Shown piece by piece: positions 28,293-38,699 of a stretch of 63,999 bases of DNA (within the stretch, counting starts at the first letter, position 1; each line of letters begins with the position of its first letter). The DNA lies in the NCBI RefSeq assembly GCF_021129155.1, contig NZ_JAJOMC010000024.1, forward strand, positions 1 to 63,999. Direction: 5' to 3'. The notes beneath the pieces were generated by a model. It saw only the letters and a list, made by a program, of their open reading frames with translations, was not told where the DNA came from and made no database searches. This DNA is from Arthrobacter sp. AK04 (GTDB lineage Bacteria > Actinomycetota > Actinomycetes > Actinomycetales > Micrococcaceae). Made by a program: the position numbers and the translations under genes.

Positions 28293-28319
28293 CTGGAGAT
28301 CCGGTTGCTGGATCTCCAG
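28293..28319. terminator. 10-bp hairpin at rne stop
   Basis: CTGGAGATCC (28293-28302) and GGATCTCCAG (28310-28319) form a perfect 10-bp stem with a GGTTGCT loop, 4 nt past the rne stop codon. With the larger hairpin at 28231-28271 it makes a double structure at the rne 3' end; no T-run is seen. Confidence 0.5.
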
Positions 28320-28322
28320 TTG

Positions 28323-31300
28323 CTACAGCTCTGAGGCGGGAACCCCGACACCGAGGATAATCGGTGCATCCGACGGCTTGCTGCTGGCCGGTTTGGAAGC
28401 ACCCGCCTGGCCTGTTGCCGGTGCCTTGGCTGCATGGGAATGCCCGGCCGCGGCGGCAGGAACATTGTCATGCTGCTGGACCGAGGTCTCGTTGGCGGCT
28501 CCCTGCGCGCGGCTGGCACTGCGGTTGCGGCGTGCCCTGCGCGGGCGCGACTGCTCCAGCGTGTGGTCCGAGTAATCCTTCTCCGCTGCGGCAGGCACCG
28601 GCCGCTGCTGCCGGCCAGTTTCAGCTTCCCGCTGTTCCCTGTCCCGTTCGGGCTGGGGGGCCTGGCGCGGAGCCTCTTCGGCCTCACGCCGGGCCGGCTG
28701 CCCTGCCGGCATTTCCGCCGGCGTTTCCACTGCCGTTTCGGCCGGCGTTTCCGCCGCTGGAGCGGGCTCGCCCAGGTGGGCGAAGGCCGCGGCAAGGCGG
28801 TCCAGGGTAAGGGCAGGCTTCGCCTGCTGCTCCTCTGCGTGCTCCACGAAGGGCAGGACTACCTTCTCCCCGCCAAAGGTCAGGACGGCAGCGGGCCTGG
28901 ACGCATCGCCGTCGTGCTTCTCCGTTTCTGCCGGCGCTGGAGGCTGGGCCTGCGTTGCCTGCCTGGCGGCAGCCAACTCATCGTCATGCAGGTGGGCCGC
29001 GTGGGCAGCTGCCGCGATGTTGGCAAGGGCCAGCCTGGTGGCCTCCGCCTTCGCGTGCCGCTCGGCGTCCGTCGGATCGGGGTGGACCGTGTGGACGTGG
29101 ACGGCGGCTGCCGGAGCGGCCTCCGGCTGCTGGCCGCCACGGCCGCGGCGGCGCTTCCGGTCAGGGCGGACACCGGGCTGGCTGCTGTCCGTGCGCTGGA
29201 CCTCGGGGCGGTTGCCCTCGGCGCGTGCCTCCGGCCGGTGCTCGGAACGCTGCACGTGGTGCTCAGCGGCCACGATGTTGGCGCGGCGGTGCTCCACGGG
29301 GTCGTCGTGGGTGACCACGCCACGGCCGGCGCAGGCCTCGCACTGCTCGCCAAAGACCTCAAGGAGCCCCGTGCCCATGCGCTTGCGGGTCATCTGCACC
29401 AGGCCCAGTGAGGTGACCTCGGCAACCTGGTGCTTGGTCCGGTCACGGCCCAAGCACTCCACCATCCGCCGCAGGACAAGATCCCGGTTGGACTCGAGGA
29501 CCATGTCGATGAAGTCGATGACGATGATGCCGCCGATGTCGCGGAGGCGGAGCTGGCGTACAACTTCCTCTGCGGCTTCCAGGTTGTTCTTGGTGACTGT
29601 CTCTTCCAGGTTGCCGCCGCTGCCGGTGAACTTGCCGGTGTTGACGTCCACCACGGTCATGGCTTCGGTCCGGTCAATCACCAGCGAGCCGCCGGAGGGC
29701 AGGAAGACCTTCCGTTCCAGGGCCTTGTGGATCTGCTCATCGATCCGCCAGGCACTGAAGATGTCCTGGTCCTTGGTCCACTTCTCGAGGCGGCCCACCA
29801 GGTCCGGGGCGACATAGGTGACGTACGCCTCGATGGTGTCCCAGGCTTCCTCGCCGGAGACGATCAGCTTGGAGAAGTCCTCGTTGAAGACGTCGCGGAC
29901 CACCTTGATGGTGAGATCCGGTTCGCCGTAGAGCAGCTCCGGGGCGAGGATCTTGGTGGACTTCGACTGGCTTTCGATGCCCTCCCACTGGGCACGGAGC
30001 CGGTTGATGTCGTGCGTCAGCTCTTCCTCGGACGCACCCTCCGCGGCTGTCCGCACAATCACGCCGGCGTGCTCCGGGAGGCGGTCCTTGAGGATCCGCT
30101 TCAGGCGGTTGCGTTCGACGTCGGGCAGCTTCCGCGAGATGCCGGTCATGGAGCCGCCGGGCACGTAGACGAGGTAGCGGCCGGGCAGGGAGATCTGGCT
30201 GGTCAGGCGTGCGCCCTTGTGGCCCACCGGGTCCTTGGTCACCTGGACCAGGACGGTGTCGCCGGACTTCAGTGCGTTCTCGATGCGGCGTTGCTTGCCT
30301 TCAAGGTTGACGGCTTCCCAGTTCACCTCGCCGGCGTACAGGACGGCGTTGCGGCCGCGGCCGATGTCCACGAAGGCAGCTTCCATGGACGGCAGGACGT
30401 TCTGGACCTTGCCCAGGTAAACGTTGCCGATCAGGGAGTCCTGCTGGGTCTTGGACACGAAGTGCTCGGCCAGGACGCCGTCTTCGAGGACGGCGATCTG
30501 GATTCTGTCGTCACGCTGACGGACGATCATCTGCCGGTCCACCGATTCCCGGCGCGCCAGGAACTCGGCTTCGGTGATGACGGTACGGCGGCGGCCGGTA
30601 TCGCGTGATTCGCGGCGGCGCTGCTTCTTGGCTTCCAGGCGGGTGGAACCCTTGACGGACGTGACGCGGTTGTTCACTGCGGGTTCGCTCACGGCCCGCG
30701 GGGCGCGGACCCGGGTGACCGTGTTGGGCGGGTCGTCGTCTCCCCCGCCCGTCAGTTCAAGGTCCTGGTCGCCACGGCGGCGGCGGCGACGACGGCGGGA
30801 GGTCACGCCTTCATCGGCCGGGCCGGCGGACTCCTCATCAGCGTCGTCGGCCTCGTCGCCGTCTGCGGCGGCGTCGGCATCTTCACCGTCACGCTCGCCC
30901 GTCCTGCTGCGGCCGCGGCGGCCGCGCCCGCGGCGCCTCCGGCGGCTGCCGGCGTCCTCTGAATCATCCTCGGCGTCGTCAGCTTCAGCTTCTTCGGCTG
31001 CTGCCGGTGCGGGCCGGACTACAGTACTCAGGTCCGGAGCCTGGAAGAGTACCGACGTGGCGGACCCTGGTTCCATGAACAGCGACCCAAACGGGCTGTT
31101 CGTGGCCGAAGCCGCGGTGGGCTCAGCCCCGGCTTCGGTGGAAGCACTGGCCGCGGCTTCGCCGGAAGGCTCGACGGCGGAGGGGGCCTGCGCGGAATTG
31201 GCGGTGGCTTTGGCGGCGGGCGCCTGGGCGGTGGGCGCCTGGGCGGCTGCCTCAGCTGCAGGTTCAGTGCCGGTGGGCGCACCGGCGGGGGCCGGAGCAG

Positions 31301-31820
31301 CGGTGTCGGGCGCCGCGGGTGCGGGCTCAGCTGCCGCGGAGGCAGCCGGTGCGGTCTCGGTGAGTGCGGTCTCGGCCGGCGTTTCCTCCGCATCAACGAC
31401 GGCGGGGGCGGACGTCTTGCGCGTGGCAACCCGGCGGCGCCGGACAGGCTTCGATTCTTCCGCGGCAACCTCTGCAGGCCCAGCGGCAGGCGCCTGCTGC
31501 GCGCCGTCGTCGTTGGCGTTGTTGGTGATCCCGGCTTCGGCGCCGGCCTCCGAAGCAAAGACAGGAAGCGGTTCGGTGGTCTCCACCTTCTTCCGCGAAC
31601 GGCTCCGGCGGGCGGGCACCTTTGCCTCGGCTGTCTCAGCCTCTGCGCTTGGTGCCTCGGCGGCTTCTGCAGTTACGGCATCAGGGGCGGCTTCGGCGGG
31701 CACAGCCTCGCCGGCTTTTGGAGCGGCCTTCCGCCGCGTCCTCGTGGCCTTCTTCGGCGCGGAGTCGGCCTCCGCGGCCGCTGCTTCATCGTTAACGGCT
31801 AAAACTTGTTCATTATCCAT
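28323..31820 (-). CDS. rne: Ribonuclease E/G
   Basis: 1165 residues, much longer than RNase G. It is the main endoribonuclease for mRNA decay and rRNA maturation. Layout: about 450 residues of Ala/Glu/Pro-rich and Arg-rich disordered N-terminus; S1 domain from about 463 (GNVYLGKVQNVLPSMEAAF); the RNase E/G catalytic core with VDVNTGKFTG (about 725) and VIDFIDMVLES (about 770); the Zn-link CEACAGRG near 828; and a disordered C-terminal tail to the end. The catalytic core in mid-chain with long arms on both sides is typical of actinobacterial RNase E. The ATG at 31820 has AGGAG 11 nt upstream; the open frame continues to 32051 without support. Confidence 0.93.
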   Translation of the reverse strand: MDNEQVLAVNDEAAAAEADSAPKKATRTRRKAAPKAGEAVPAEAAPDAVTAEAAEAPSAEAETAEAKVPARRSRSRKKVETTEPLPVFASEAGAEAGITNNANDDGAQQAPAAGPAEVAAEESKPVRRRRVATRKTSAPAVVDAEETPAETALTETAPAASAAAEPAPAAPDTAAPAPAGAPTGTEPAAEAAAQAPTAQAPAAKATANSAQAPSAVEPSGEAAASASTEAGAEPTAASATNSPFGSLFMEPGSATSVLFQAPDLSTVVRPAPAAAEEAEADDAEDDSEDAGSRRRRRGRGRRGRSRTGERDGEDADAAADGDEADDADEESAGPADEGVTSRRRRRRRRGDQDLELTGGGDDDPPNTVTRVRAPRAVSEPAVNNRVTSVKGSTRLEAKKQRRRESRDTGRRRTVITEAEFLARRESVDRQMIVRQRDDRIQIAVLEDGVLAEHFVSKTQQDSLIGNVYLGKVQNVLPSMEAAFVDIGRGRNAVLYAGEVNWEAVNLEGKQRRIENALKSGDTVLVQVTKDPVGHKGARLTSQISLPGRYLVYVPGGSMTGISRKLPDVERNRLKRILKDRLPEHAGVIVRTAAEGASEEELTHDINRLRAQWEGIESQSKSTKILAPELLYGEPDLTIKVVRDVFNEDFSKLIVSGEEAWDTIEAYVTYVAPDLVGRLEKWTKDQDIFSAWRIDEQIHKALERKVFLPSGGSLVIDRTEAMTVVDVNTGKFTGSGGNLEETVTKNNLEAAEEVVRQLRLRDIGGIIVIDFIDMVLESNRDLVLRRMVECLGRDRTKHQVAEVTSLGLVQMTRKRMGTGLLEVFGEQCEACAGRGVVTHDDPVEHRRANIVAAEHHVQRSEHRPEARAEGNRPEVQRTDSSQPGVRPDRKRRRGRGGQQPEAAPAAAVHVHTVHPDPTDAERHAKAEATRLALANIAAAAHAAHLHDDELAAARQATQAQPPAPAETEKHDGDASRPAAVLTFGGEKVVLPFVEHAEEQQAKPALTLDRLAAAFAHLGEPAPAAETPAETAVETPAEMPAGQPARREAEEAPRQAPQPERDREQREAETGRQQRPVPAAAEKDYSDHTLEQSRPRRARRNRSASRAQGAANETSVQQHDNVPAAAAGHSHAAKAPATGQAGASKPASSKPSDAPIILGVGVPASEL

Positions 31821-32259
31821 ATGTGGCAACACTCCTGCCCCTGACGTACCGCCACATCCGGCACCCATTGGGGCACATATTGTCAAAACCCGCGGGCGTT
31901 GACAGAAGTCAAGTGGATACCCCCAGGTTCGCACCGGCAGTGGGGTGCGGCAGCCCGTGGGGGCCGGCAGGATGTTCAAGAACCCGTTGTTCCACGTGCC
32001 ACAACCAGGTGCCACCCAATGGAGTTGCGGGAGTCCGGATCGAAAATCCAAAGCCTGCGCTGCTCATCATTGGCGGTCTTGCGAACAAGCTGCCGGACCG
32101 GAGTCCGAATGTGGATCGGGTTCCAGCCACGTTCATTCTCTCATACCCCGGCTATTCCACGGCGGAAGCCGCAGCACTTGTTCCCTTCCCTGGAAGGTCT
32201 TCCCAGCGTCCGGCGTTACAATCGGGCAAGGACCACCCGACGAAAAGGACGCCTTGCCA
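31821..32259. other. 439-nt divergent control region (rne / VKOR)
   Basis: No convincing gene is seen. It must hold the promoters of rne (minus) and of the VKOR-family gene (plus). A TTGACA on each strand near 31880-31905 lacks a well-spaced -10. The length allows a long rne leader, which in other bacteria is used for RNase E autoregulation. A possible plus-strand frame of about 150 codons lacks a ribosome site and looks like chance. Confidence 0.5.
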
Positions 32260-32931
32260 ATGCCCAGCATCTCCCCCTTGAGCGGCACCCACGCGCCCGA
32301 ACGGACCGAGGATCCGGACAGCAGTGCAGCCGGAGCCCGTCCGCCGATGACCCGCAACCGGCCGCTCGGCTGGCTGATGGTCATTACCGGGATCATCGGC
32401 TGGTTCGCCTCCGGAACGCTGGTCCTGGAGAAACTGGAGGTCCTCAAGGACCCCAACCACACCACCGTGTGCGACGTGAACCCGTGGATCTCCTGCGGCC
32501 AGGTAATGCAGACCTGGCAAAGCTCCCTGTTTGGCTTCCCGAATATGTTCATCGGAATCGTGGCATTCGCCATCACCATCACCGTGGGCATGTCGCTGCT
32601 GGCCGGCGCCAATTTTGCCCGGTGGTACTGGCTGGGCCTGCAGGCCGGCGTTACGCTCGGTTTCGCGTTCGTGGTGTGGCTGTGGTCCCAGGCCCTCTAC
32701 GTCATCCACATCCTGTGCCCGTTCTGCATGGTTGTCTGGGCGGCCATGATCCCGCTGTTTGTCTGGGTGACCATCCGGAACATCAGTGCCGGGGTCATCC
32801 CCGTTCCCGCAAATGCCGCCCGCATTCTGGGCGACTCGGGCTGGATCATCACCGCCCTGCTGTATGTGGCCGTCATCGCCACCATCTTCTTCGCCTTTAT
32901 CCAGGTGTTCGCCGGAACCTCAGGCTTCTAG
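32260..32931 (+). CDS. Vitamin K epoxide reductase (VKOR) family protein
   Basis: 223 residues with about five membrane helices. Re-oxidises periplasmic thiol oxidoreductases (DsbA-like) and passes electrons to menaquinone. The four key cysteines are present: loop pair C71 and C79 (CDVNPWISCG) and the quinone-side CPFC (C153, C156); Ser/Thr-rich N-terminus is cytosolic. The ATG at 32260 has AAAAGGA about 10 nt upstream. It is divergent from rne and faces ndk across a shared terminator. No DsbA partner adjoins it. Confidence 0.92.
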   Translation: MPSISPLSGTHAPERTEDPDSSAAGARPPMTRNRPLGWLMVITGIIGWFASGTLVLEKLEVLKDPNHTTVCDVNPWISCGQVMQTWQSSLFGFPNMFIGIVAFAITITVGMSLLAGANFARWYWLGLQAGVTLGFAFVVWLWSQALYVIHILCPFCMVVWAAMIPLFVWVTIRNISAGVIPVPANAARILGDSGWIITALLYVAVIATIFFAFIQVFAGTSGF

Positions 32932-32946
32932 GCCGGCTGGCAGCAA

Positions 32947-32978
32947 AAAGCCCCTGGTTCCGAAGAACCAGGGGCTTT
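32947..32978. terminator. Bidirectional terminator between VKOR gene and ndk
   Basis: AAAGCCCCTGGTTC (32947-32960) pairs perfectly with 32965-32978 around a CGAA tetraloop. Read on the minus strand it is followed by five T, and on the plus strand by TTTCT, so it can end both convergent transcripts. Confidence 0.9.
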
Positions 32979-32995
32979 CTGCTGTCCTTGGACTG

Positions 32996-33415
32996 TTAGC
33001 CCTGGAACCAGATCTTGATCTCGCGCTCGGCGGATTCTGTGGAATCGGAGCCGTGGACCAGGTTCTGCTGGACCTTCAGGCCCCAGTCGCGGCCAAAGTC
33101 GCCGCGGATGGTGCCGGGGGCAGCCGTGGTGGGGTCGGTGGTTCCGGCCAGCGAACGGAAGCCCTCGATGACGCGGTTGCCCTCAAAGATGGCCGCCACC
33201 ACGGGTCCGGAGAGCATGAACTCCACCAGTGGCTCGTAGAAGGGCTTGCCTGCGTGCTCCTCGTAGTGCTGCTCCAGGAGTTCGCGGGAGGCGTCAACCT
33301 TCTTCAGCTCGGTCAGGGTGTAGCCTTTGGCTTCGATCCGGGCCAGGATAGCGCCGGTAAGGTTGCGGGCGACGCCGTCGGGCTTGATCAGGACGAGGGT
33401 GCGCTCAGTGGTCAC
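32996..33415 (-). CDS. ndk: Nucleoside diphosphate kinase
   Basis: 139 residues. Transfers the gamma phosphate of ATP to NDPs through a phospho-histidine. The N-terminus [17 protein letters not shown] and the active-site block NLVHGSDS with His121 are complete. GTG start at 33415. It ends against a bidirectional terminator and follows the DUF4233 gene and folC in the same direction; the folC-DUF4233-ndk order is common in actinobacteria. Confidence 0.97.
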   Translation of the reverse strand: MTTERTLVLIKPDGVARNLTGAILARIEAKGYTLTELKKVDASRELLEQHYEEHAGKPFYEPLVEFMLSGPVVAAIFEGNRVIEGFRSLAGTTDPTTAAPGTIRGDFGRDWGLKVQQNLVHGSDSTESAEREIKIWFQG

Positions 33416-33454
33416 AACTGCTCCAATGCGTTGGTAAGGGGTTTCGGGTCAAGT

Positions 33455-33919
33455 CTACGGGGACTGCGGCTGCTGGCCGGGTCCGGGCCCATCCGGGTGG
33501 GCTGCTTCCCAGGCGGCCTGCTCGCGGGCCCGCTCCCCTGCTTCCCGGTCCAGCCGGATTCCCGTGCGGATCCCGTACCACCACGCCGCTGCGAACAGGG
33601 CGCCCACCAGGAACATGGCCGGCTCGAAAATGCCGCTGAGGATCAGGACAAGCTGCAGGATCCAGCCCAGCCCGATGCCCCAGGGCCTGGTCAGGAAGGC
33701 GCACGCGACGATCATCACCACGCTCAGCCCAATCCCCACCCCCAGGATGACCGCCGGCGGGAATTCCCCCCGCCGCAGGCCGAACACCGCCAGGGTGGCG
33801 AAGAACATCACGAAGGCTTCCAGCAGCAGGACAGTGGACGCGAACATCACCTTGGTGGAACGGCGCTTTTTGGGCATGCCCGGCCGCCACTCGCGCTGCG
33901 CTTTGGTCAACTTGGCCAT
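33455..33919 (-). CDS. DUF4233 family membrane protein
   Basis: 154 residues with about four membrane helices between residues 22 and 122, a basic N-terminus (MPKKRRSTKVMF) and a Pro/Gln-rich hydrophilic tail. The ATG at 33919 has GGAGG 9 nt upstream and lies 4 nt after the folC stop, so the two are co-transcribed. Proteins of this kind sit between folC and ndk in many actinobacteria; role unknown. Confidence 0.85.
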   Translation of the reverse strand: MAKLTKAQREWRPGMPKKRRSTKVMFASTVLLLEAFVMFFATLAVFGLRRGEFPPAVILGVGIGLSVVMIVACAFLTRPWGIGLGWILQLVLILSGIFEPAMFLVGALFAAAWWYGIRTGIRLDREAGERAREQAAWEAAHPDGPGPGQQPQSP

Positions 33920-33923
33920 GGAA

Positions 33924-35282
33924 TCAGGCCTCCGTCTTGCCGAGCAGGATCCGCGCCTCTGCCACCAGCGTGATGGATCCTGTCACCAGGACCCCGCCGG
34001 ACAGATCATCGTTGGCCTCGGCGCGTTCCACAGCCCATTCCAGGGCGTCGTCGAGCTTCTCAGCGATGTGCACGTTGTCCTCGCCAAAGCCAAGCTCAAC
34101 CGCCAGCTCAGCCAGCTCAGCGGCCGGCACGGCCCGCGGGGAGTTGGACTGCGTGAAGCAGAACTCCTCCGCCATCCCGCCCAGGGACTCCTTGAGCTGG
34201 CGGAGGATCTCCTCGGCGTCCTTCTCCTTGAGCACACCGACCACCGGGACCAGCCTGGTGAAAGTGAAGGCTTCCTGCAGGGCGGCGGCGGAGGCCTTGA
34301 TGCCGTCCGGGTTGTGGGCAGCGTCCACCACGATGGTGGGAGCCGTCCGCACCACCTCAAGGCGGCCCGGTGAGGTGACATTCGAGAAGCCCTCCTGGAG
34401 CACCTCGAAGTCGAGTTCCTTTTCTCCCCCGAAGAAGGCTTCGAGGGCCGCCACTGCCACCGCGGCGTTCTGCGCCTGGTGGGCGCCGTGCAGCGGGACC
34501 AGCAGTTCCGGGTACCGGCCGGCGATGCCCTGGATGCTCACCACCTGCCCGCCTACGGCCACGGTGCGGGATTCGACGCCGAATTCCACGCCTTCGAAGC
34601 GGAACGGCACCCCCACCTCTTTGGCCTTGTCCAGCAGGACCTGGGCGGCGTCCAGCGGCTGGGCGGCACTGATAAGGTAGCCGCCGGGCTTGATGATGCC
34701 GGCTTTCTCGTAGGCGATGTCCTCCGTGGTGTCACCCAGCAGGTCCGTGTGGTCCAGCGAGATGGGGGTAATGACGGACACCTGCCCGTCCCCCACGTTG
34801 GTGGCGTCCGTGATGCCGCCGAGGCCAACCTCGATGACGGCCACGTTGACCGGCTGGTCCGCGAAAATAGCGAAACCCAGGATGGTCAGGCATTCGAAGT
34901 AGGTGAGCCGGGGCTCGCCTGCAGCCTCCAGTTCGGAGTCGACAATCTGCAGGTAGGGGCGGATTTCGTCCCAGATGCGCACGAAGGTCTCATCGGGAAC
35001 CGGGTGCCCGTCGATGCTGATCCGCTCCGTGACCCTGGACAGGTGCGGGCTGGTGTAGCGGCCGGTGCTCAGTCCATGCGCCCGCAGGACGGATTCGATC
35101 ATGCGCGCTGTGGAGGTCTTGCCGTTGGTCCCGGTGACGTGGATGATCGGGAACGCCTTGTTGGGCTCGCCCAGCACGTCCATCGCCCGGAACAGCGGGG
35201 CCAGCCGCGGCTCCATCTTGTTTTCCGGCGCCCGGCCCAGCAACTCGGCGTAGACGCTCTCTACGGAAAATTCGTCTGTCAT
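33924..35282 (-). CDS. folC: Folylpolyglutamate / dihydrofolate synthase FolC
   Basis: 452 residues. A Mur-ligase-like enzyme that adds glutamate to folates in the cytosol. P-loop HVTGTNGKTSTAR at about 48-60, then GLGGITDATNV and SLDHTDLLGDTTEDIAYEKAG (cut here for length, the block runs on to GIIKPG), and the C-terminal domain with VDAAHNPDG. It begins 3 nt after the ileS stop and leads into the DUF4233 gene. Co-transcription with ileS means it may fall under the ileS T-box as well. Confidence 0.95.
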   Translation of the reverse strand: MTDEFSVESVYAELLGRAPENKMEPRLAPLFRAMDVLGEPNKAFPIIHVTGTNGKTSTARMIESVLRAHGLSTGRYTSPHLSRVTERISIDGHPVPDETFVRIWDEIRPYLQIVDSELEAAGEPRLTYFECLTILGFAIFADQPVNVAVIEVGLGGITDATNVGDGQVSVITPISLDHTDLLGDTTEDIAYEKAGIIKPGGYLISAAQPLDAAQVLLDKAKEVGVPFRFEGVEFGVESRTVAVGGQVVSIQGIAGRYPELLVPLHGAHQAQNAAVAVAALEAFFGGEKELDFEVLQEGFSNVTSPGRLEVVRTAPTIVVDAAHNPDGIKASAAALQEAFTFTRLVPVVGVLKEKDAEEILRQLKESLGGMAEEFCFTQSNSPRAVPAAELAELAVELGFGEDNVHIAEKLDDALEWAVERAEANDDLSGGVLVTGSITLVAEARILLGKTEA

Positions 35283-35285
35283 GGC

Positions 35286-38200
35286 TCAGGCCCCTACTTT
35301 TTCGACGGCGACGGCCGGCTCTGCGGCGTCCCCGGGTTCCGCCGTGAGGTCCACGGACAGGGTCTCGCCCTTCACCAGGGCGGCATTGGCGAGCAGGGCG
35401 TCGACGACGTTCTGCCGCGCGGTAACGGTGGTCCGGATCCGGTCGCTGACATTGAGTCCTGCGTCCTTGCGCGCCTGCTGGATGGCACGGACCATGTCGC
35501 GGGCCAGGCCTTCCGCCTCGAGCTCAGGAGTGACCTCGGTGTTGAGGACCACGAACCCGCCGCCGGGCAGTACTGCGACAGCTTTGGCGGACGCAGCACC
35601 GCCCTCGGACTCCGCCACCACGGTTTCCAGCGTGTACTCCTGCGGCTCCAGCTCCAGGCCGCCGGCGGTGACCACGCCTGCCTCGGAAACGGACCAGTCA
35701 CCGGACTTGGAGCCCTTGATGGCCTGCTGGACGTTCTTGCCCAGGCGCGGGCCCGCAGCGCGGGCGTTGACCACGAGCTTCTGCTGGATGCCGAACTCTT
35801 CCGGCGAGGCCGTGGCAGCATCCAGCAGCCGCACGGAGCTGAGGTTCAGCTCATCTGCGACGACGGCGGCGAAGCCTTCCAGCGCATCGGCACCGGGTGC
35901 CACCACAGTGAGTTCCTGCAGCGGCAGGCGGACGCGGAGGTTTGCGGCCTTGCGCAGCGAGGAGCCCGTGGAGCAGATCTGCTGGACCTTGTCCATGGCC
36001 TGGACCAGGTCCGGGTTCGCGGGGAACAGCGCAGCGTCCGGCCAGTCTGCCAGGTGCACGGAGCGTCCGCCGGTGAGCCCGCGCCAGATCTCCTCGGACA
36101 CCAGCGGCAGCAGGGACGCCGCCGCGCGGGAAACAGTCTCCAGCGCGGTGTACAGCGCATCGAAGGCGTCCTGGTCCTCGTCGAAGAAGCGCTGGCGGCT
36201 CCTGCGGACGTACCAGTTGGTAAGCATGTCCAGGTAGCTGCGCAAAGCATCGCAGGCACCCGAGATGTCGTACTCGTCCAGCCGTTCGGTCATGGTGCCC
36301 ACCAGCTCGCCGGTGTTAGCCAGCAGGTACTGGTCCAGCGTGTCGGCGTAGCCGTCGTAGCGCAGCTTCGCGTCATACCCGTTGCCGCCATCAGCAGCGT
36401 TCGTGTAGAGAGTGAAGAAGCTGTAAACATTCCACAACGGCAGGATGACCTGCCGGACGCCGTCGCGGATTCCCTGCTCGGTGACCACCAGGTTGCCGCC
36501 GCGGAGGATGGGGCTGGACATCAGGAACCACCGCATGGCATCCGAGCCGTCGCGGTCCAGCACCTCGGAGACGTCCGGGTAGTTGCGCAGGCTCTTGGAC
36601 ATCTTCTGCCCGTCGGAGCCCAGCACAATGCCGTGGCTGATGACGTTGCGGAAAGCCGGCCGGTCGAACAGTGCCGTGGAGAGGATGTGGAGCATGTAGA
36701 ACCAGCCGCGGGTCTGGCCGATGTACTCCACGATGAAGTCTGCCGGGTTGTGGGTGTCGAACCAGGCTTCGTTCTGGAACGGGTAGTGCACCTGGCCGTA
36801 GGGCATGGAGCCTGAATCGAACCAGACGTCCAGGACGTCTTCCACGCGCCGCATGACGGACTGGCCCTCTTCGGGCGTGCGGGGATCGTCCGGGTTGGGC
36901 CGGGTCAGCTCGTCGATGAATGGCCGGTGCAGGTCAACCTGGCCGTCCTTGTTCAGCGGCAGGCGTCCGAAGTCCGCCTCGATCTCCGCGAGGGAGCCGT
37001 AGACGTCGGTGCGGGGGTATTCGGGGTCGCTGGACTGCCACACCGGGATGGGGCTGCCCCAGTAGCGGTTGCGGCTGATGGACCAGTCGCGGGCGTTTTC
37101 CAGCCACTTGCCGAACTGGCCGTCCTTGACGTTGCCGGGGATCCAGTTGATCTCCTGGTTCAGCTCGGACATCCGGTCCTTGAACTTGGTGACCTCCACG
37201 TACCAGGAGGACACGGCGCGGTAGATCAGCGGGTTGCGGCAGCGCCAGCAGTGCGGGTAGCTGTGCTCGTAGCTGGCCTGCTTGACCAGCCGGCCCTGGG
37301 CGCGCAGCACCTGGGTGATGGGCTTGTTGGCCTCGAAGACCTGCAGGCCCACGATGTCGTGCAGGTCCCCGTGCTTGAAGAGCGGGAGGAATTTGGCGCC
37401 CTCGTCCACGGAGAGGACCACCGGGATGCCGGCTTCCTCGCAGACTTTCTGGTCGTCCTCACCGTAGGCCGGAGCCTGGTGCACGATGCCCGTGCCGTCG
37501 GTGGTGGTGACGTAATCGGCAACCAGGAACCGCCACGCGTTCTCCATGCCGTACTTTTCGTTGTCCGCGAAATCGCTCCACAGCGGCCGGTACGCCAGGC
37601 CTTCCAGCTCGGCGCCGGTGTGCGTGGAAACAACAGCGGCCTGGGCGGCCTCGAAATCTTCGTACCCCAGGTCCTTGGCGTAGTTGCCCACGAGGTCGGC
37701 GGCCAGCAGGAAGCTGCCCGTGACGGGCGCGTCCGCGGCGGCGGCCTTAATGCCGTTGGGGCCTGCCGGCAGCACGGCGTAGGTGATGGAAGGGCCGACG
37801 GCGAGCGCGGCGTTGGTGGGCAGCGTCCAGGGCGTCGTGGTCCAGGCGAGGGCCTGGACGCCGGCGAGCTGCCGGGACAGGTCCGACTCCCCTGCCGTGA
37901 TGGGGAAGGTCACCGTGACTGTCTGGTCCTGGCGGTTCTTGTACACGTCGTCGTCCATGCGCAGCTCATGGTTGGACAGCGGCGTCTCGTCCTTCCAGCA
38001 GTACGGCAGGACCCGGTAGCCGTTGTAGGTCAGCCCTTTCTCGTGCAGCTGCTTGAACGCCCAGAGGACGGACTCCATGTACTCCACGTTGAGGGTCTTG
38101 TAGTCGTTGTCGAAGTCCACCCACCGCGCCTGGCGGGTCACGTAGTTCCGCCACTCGTCGGCGTACTTCATCACCGAGGCACGGCAGGCGTCGTTGAACT

Positions 38201-38615
38201 TGTCGATGCCCATGGCTTCGATCTGGGTCTTGTCCGTCATCCCCAGCTGCTTCATGGCTTCGAGCTCGGCCGGCAGGCCATGGGTGTCCCACCCGAAACG
38301 GCGCTCCACGCGCTTCCCGCGCTGGGTCTGGTACCGGCCCACCAGGTCCTTGGCATAACCGGTCAGCAGGTGCCCGTAGTGGGGCAGCCCGTTGGCGAAG
38401 GGCGGGCCGTCGTAGAACACGAACTCGTTGCTGCCGGGCTCGCCGCCCGGCGCGTCGGCGCTCCGCTGGTCGATACTGGCCTGGAACGTGCCGTCCTGGT
38501 CCCAGTACTTCAGGATGCGTTCTTCGATCTCCGGAAACTTCACGGAGGCGGAAACGGTGGCACCGCCGCTGGAGGAAGGGTCGGCGGAGGCTGAGGCCTT
38601 GGGGTAATACGACAT
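35286..38615 (-). CDS. ileS: Isoleucyl-tRNA synthetase
   Basis: 1109 residues. Class I synthetase charging tRNA-Ile, with an editing domain. HIGH motif PHYGH at 78-82 in [26 protein letters not shown], and KMSKS in [13 protein letters not shown] near residue 670. The LRNYPD after KMSKS and the GLPHYGHLL block are of the eukaryote-like IleS2 type found in actinobacteria, a type associated with natural mupirocin tolerance; that trait is inferred only from type. The ATG at 38615 has AGGA about 8 nt upstream. A T-box leader precedes it. Confidence 0.97.
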   Translation of the reverse strand: MSYYPKASASADPSSSGGATVSASVKFPEIEERILKYWDQDGTFQASIDQRSADAPGGEPGSNEFVFYDGPPFANGLPHYGHLLTGYAKDLVGRYQTQRGKRVERRFGWDTHGLPAELEAMKQLGMTDKTQIEAMGIDKFNDACRASVMKYADEWRNYVTRQARWVDFDNDYKTLNVEYMESVLWAFKQLHEKGLTYNGYRVLPYCWKDETPLSNHELRMDDDVYKNRQDQTVTVTFPITAGESDLSRQLAGVQALAWTTTPWTLPTNAALAVGPSITYAVLPAGPNGIKAAAADAPVTGSFLLAADLVGNYAKDLGYEDFEAAQAAVVSTHTGAELEGLAYRPLWSDFADNEKYGMENAWRFLVADYVTTTDGTGIVHQAPAYGEDDQKVCEEAGIPVVLSVDEGAKFLPLFKHGDLHDIVGLQVFEANKPITQVLRAQGRLVKQASYEHSYPHCWRCRNPLIYRAVSSWYVEVTKFKDRMSELNQEINWIPGNVKDGQFGKWLENARDWSISRNRYWGSPIPVWQSSDPEYPRTDVYGSLAEIEADFGRLPLNKDGQVDLHRPFIDELTRPNPDDPRTPEEGQSVMRRVEDVLDVWFDSGSMPYGQVHYPFQNEAWFDTHNPADFIVEYIGQTRGWFYMLHILSTALFDRPAFRNVISHGIVLGSDGQKMSKSLRNYPDVSEVLDRDGSDAMRWFLMSSPILRGGNLVVTEQGIRDGVRQVILPLWNVYSFFTLYTNAADGGNGYDAKLRYDGYADTLDQYLLANTGELVGTMTERLDEYDISGACDALRSYLDMLTNWYVRRSRQRFFDEDQDAFDALYTALETVSRAAASLLPLVSEEIWRGLTGGRSVHLADWPDAALFPANPDLVQAMDKVQQICSTGSSLRKAANLRVRLPLQELTVVAPGADALEGFAAVVADELNLSSVRLLDAATASPEEFGIQQKLVVNARAAGPRLGKNVQQAIKGSKSGDWSVSEAGVVTAGGLELEPQEYTLETVVAESEGGAASAKAVAVLPGGGFVVLNTEVTPELEAEGLARDMVRAIQQARKDAGLNVSDRIRTTVTARQNVVDALLANAALVKGETLSVDLTAEPGDAAEPAVAVEKVGA

Positions 38616-38699
38616 GTCGACATCCTGGGTTGAGCTTGGCGAACTGCCGGCTTGCGCCTTCTGTTCCGTTCAGGATGCGAGGACGGCTGGTGTGGTGTC

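Noticed and set aside
31823..32281. A 152-codon plus-strand frame upstream of the VKOR gene
   Set aside because: It overlaps the real VKOR start out of frame, lacks a ribosome site and has no recognisable domain.
34479..36815. A 778-codon plus-strand frame opposite ileS and folC
   Set aside because: Antisense shadow of two certain genes; no conserved motif.
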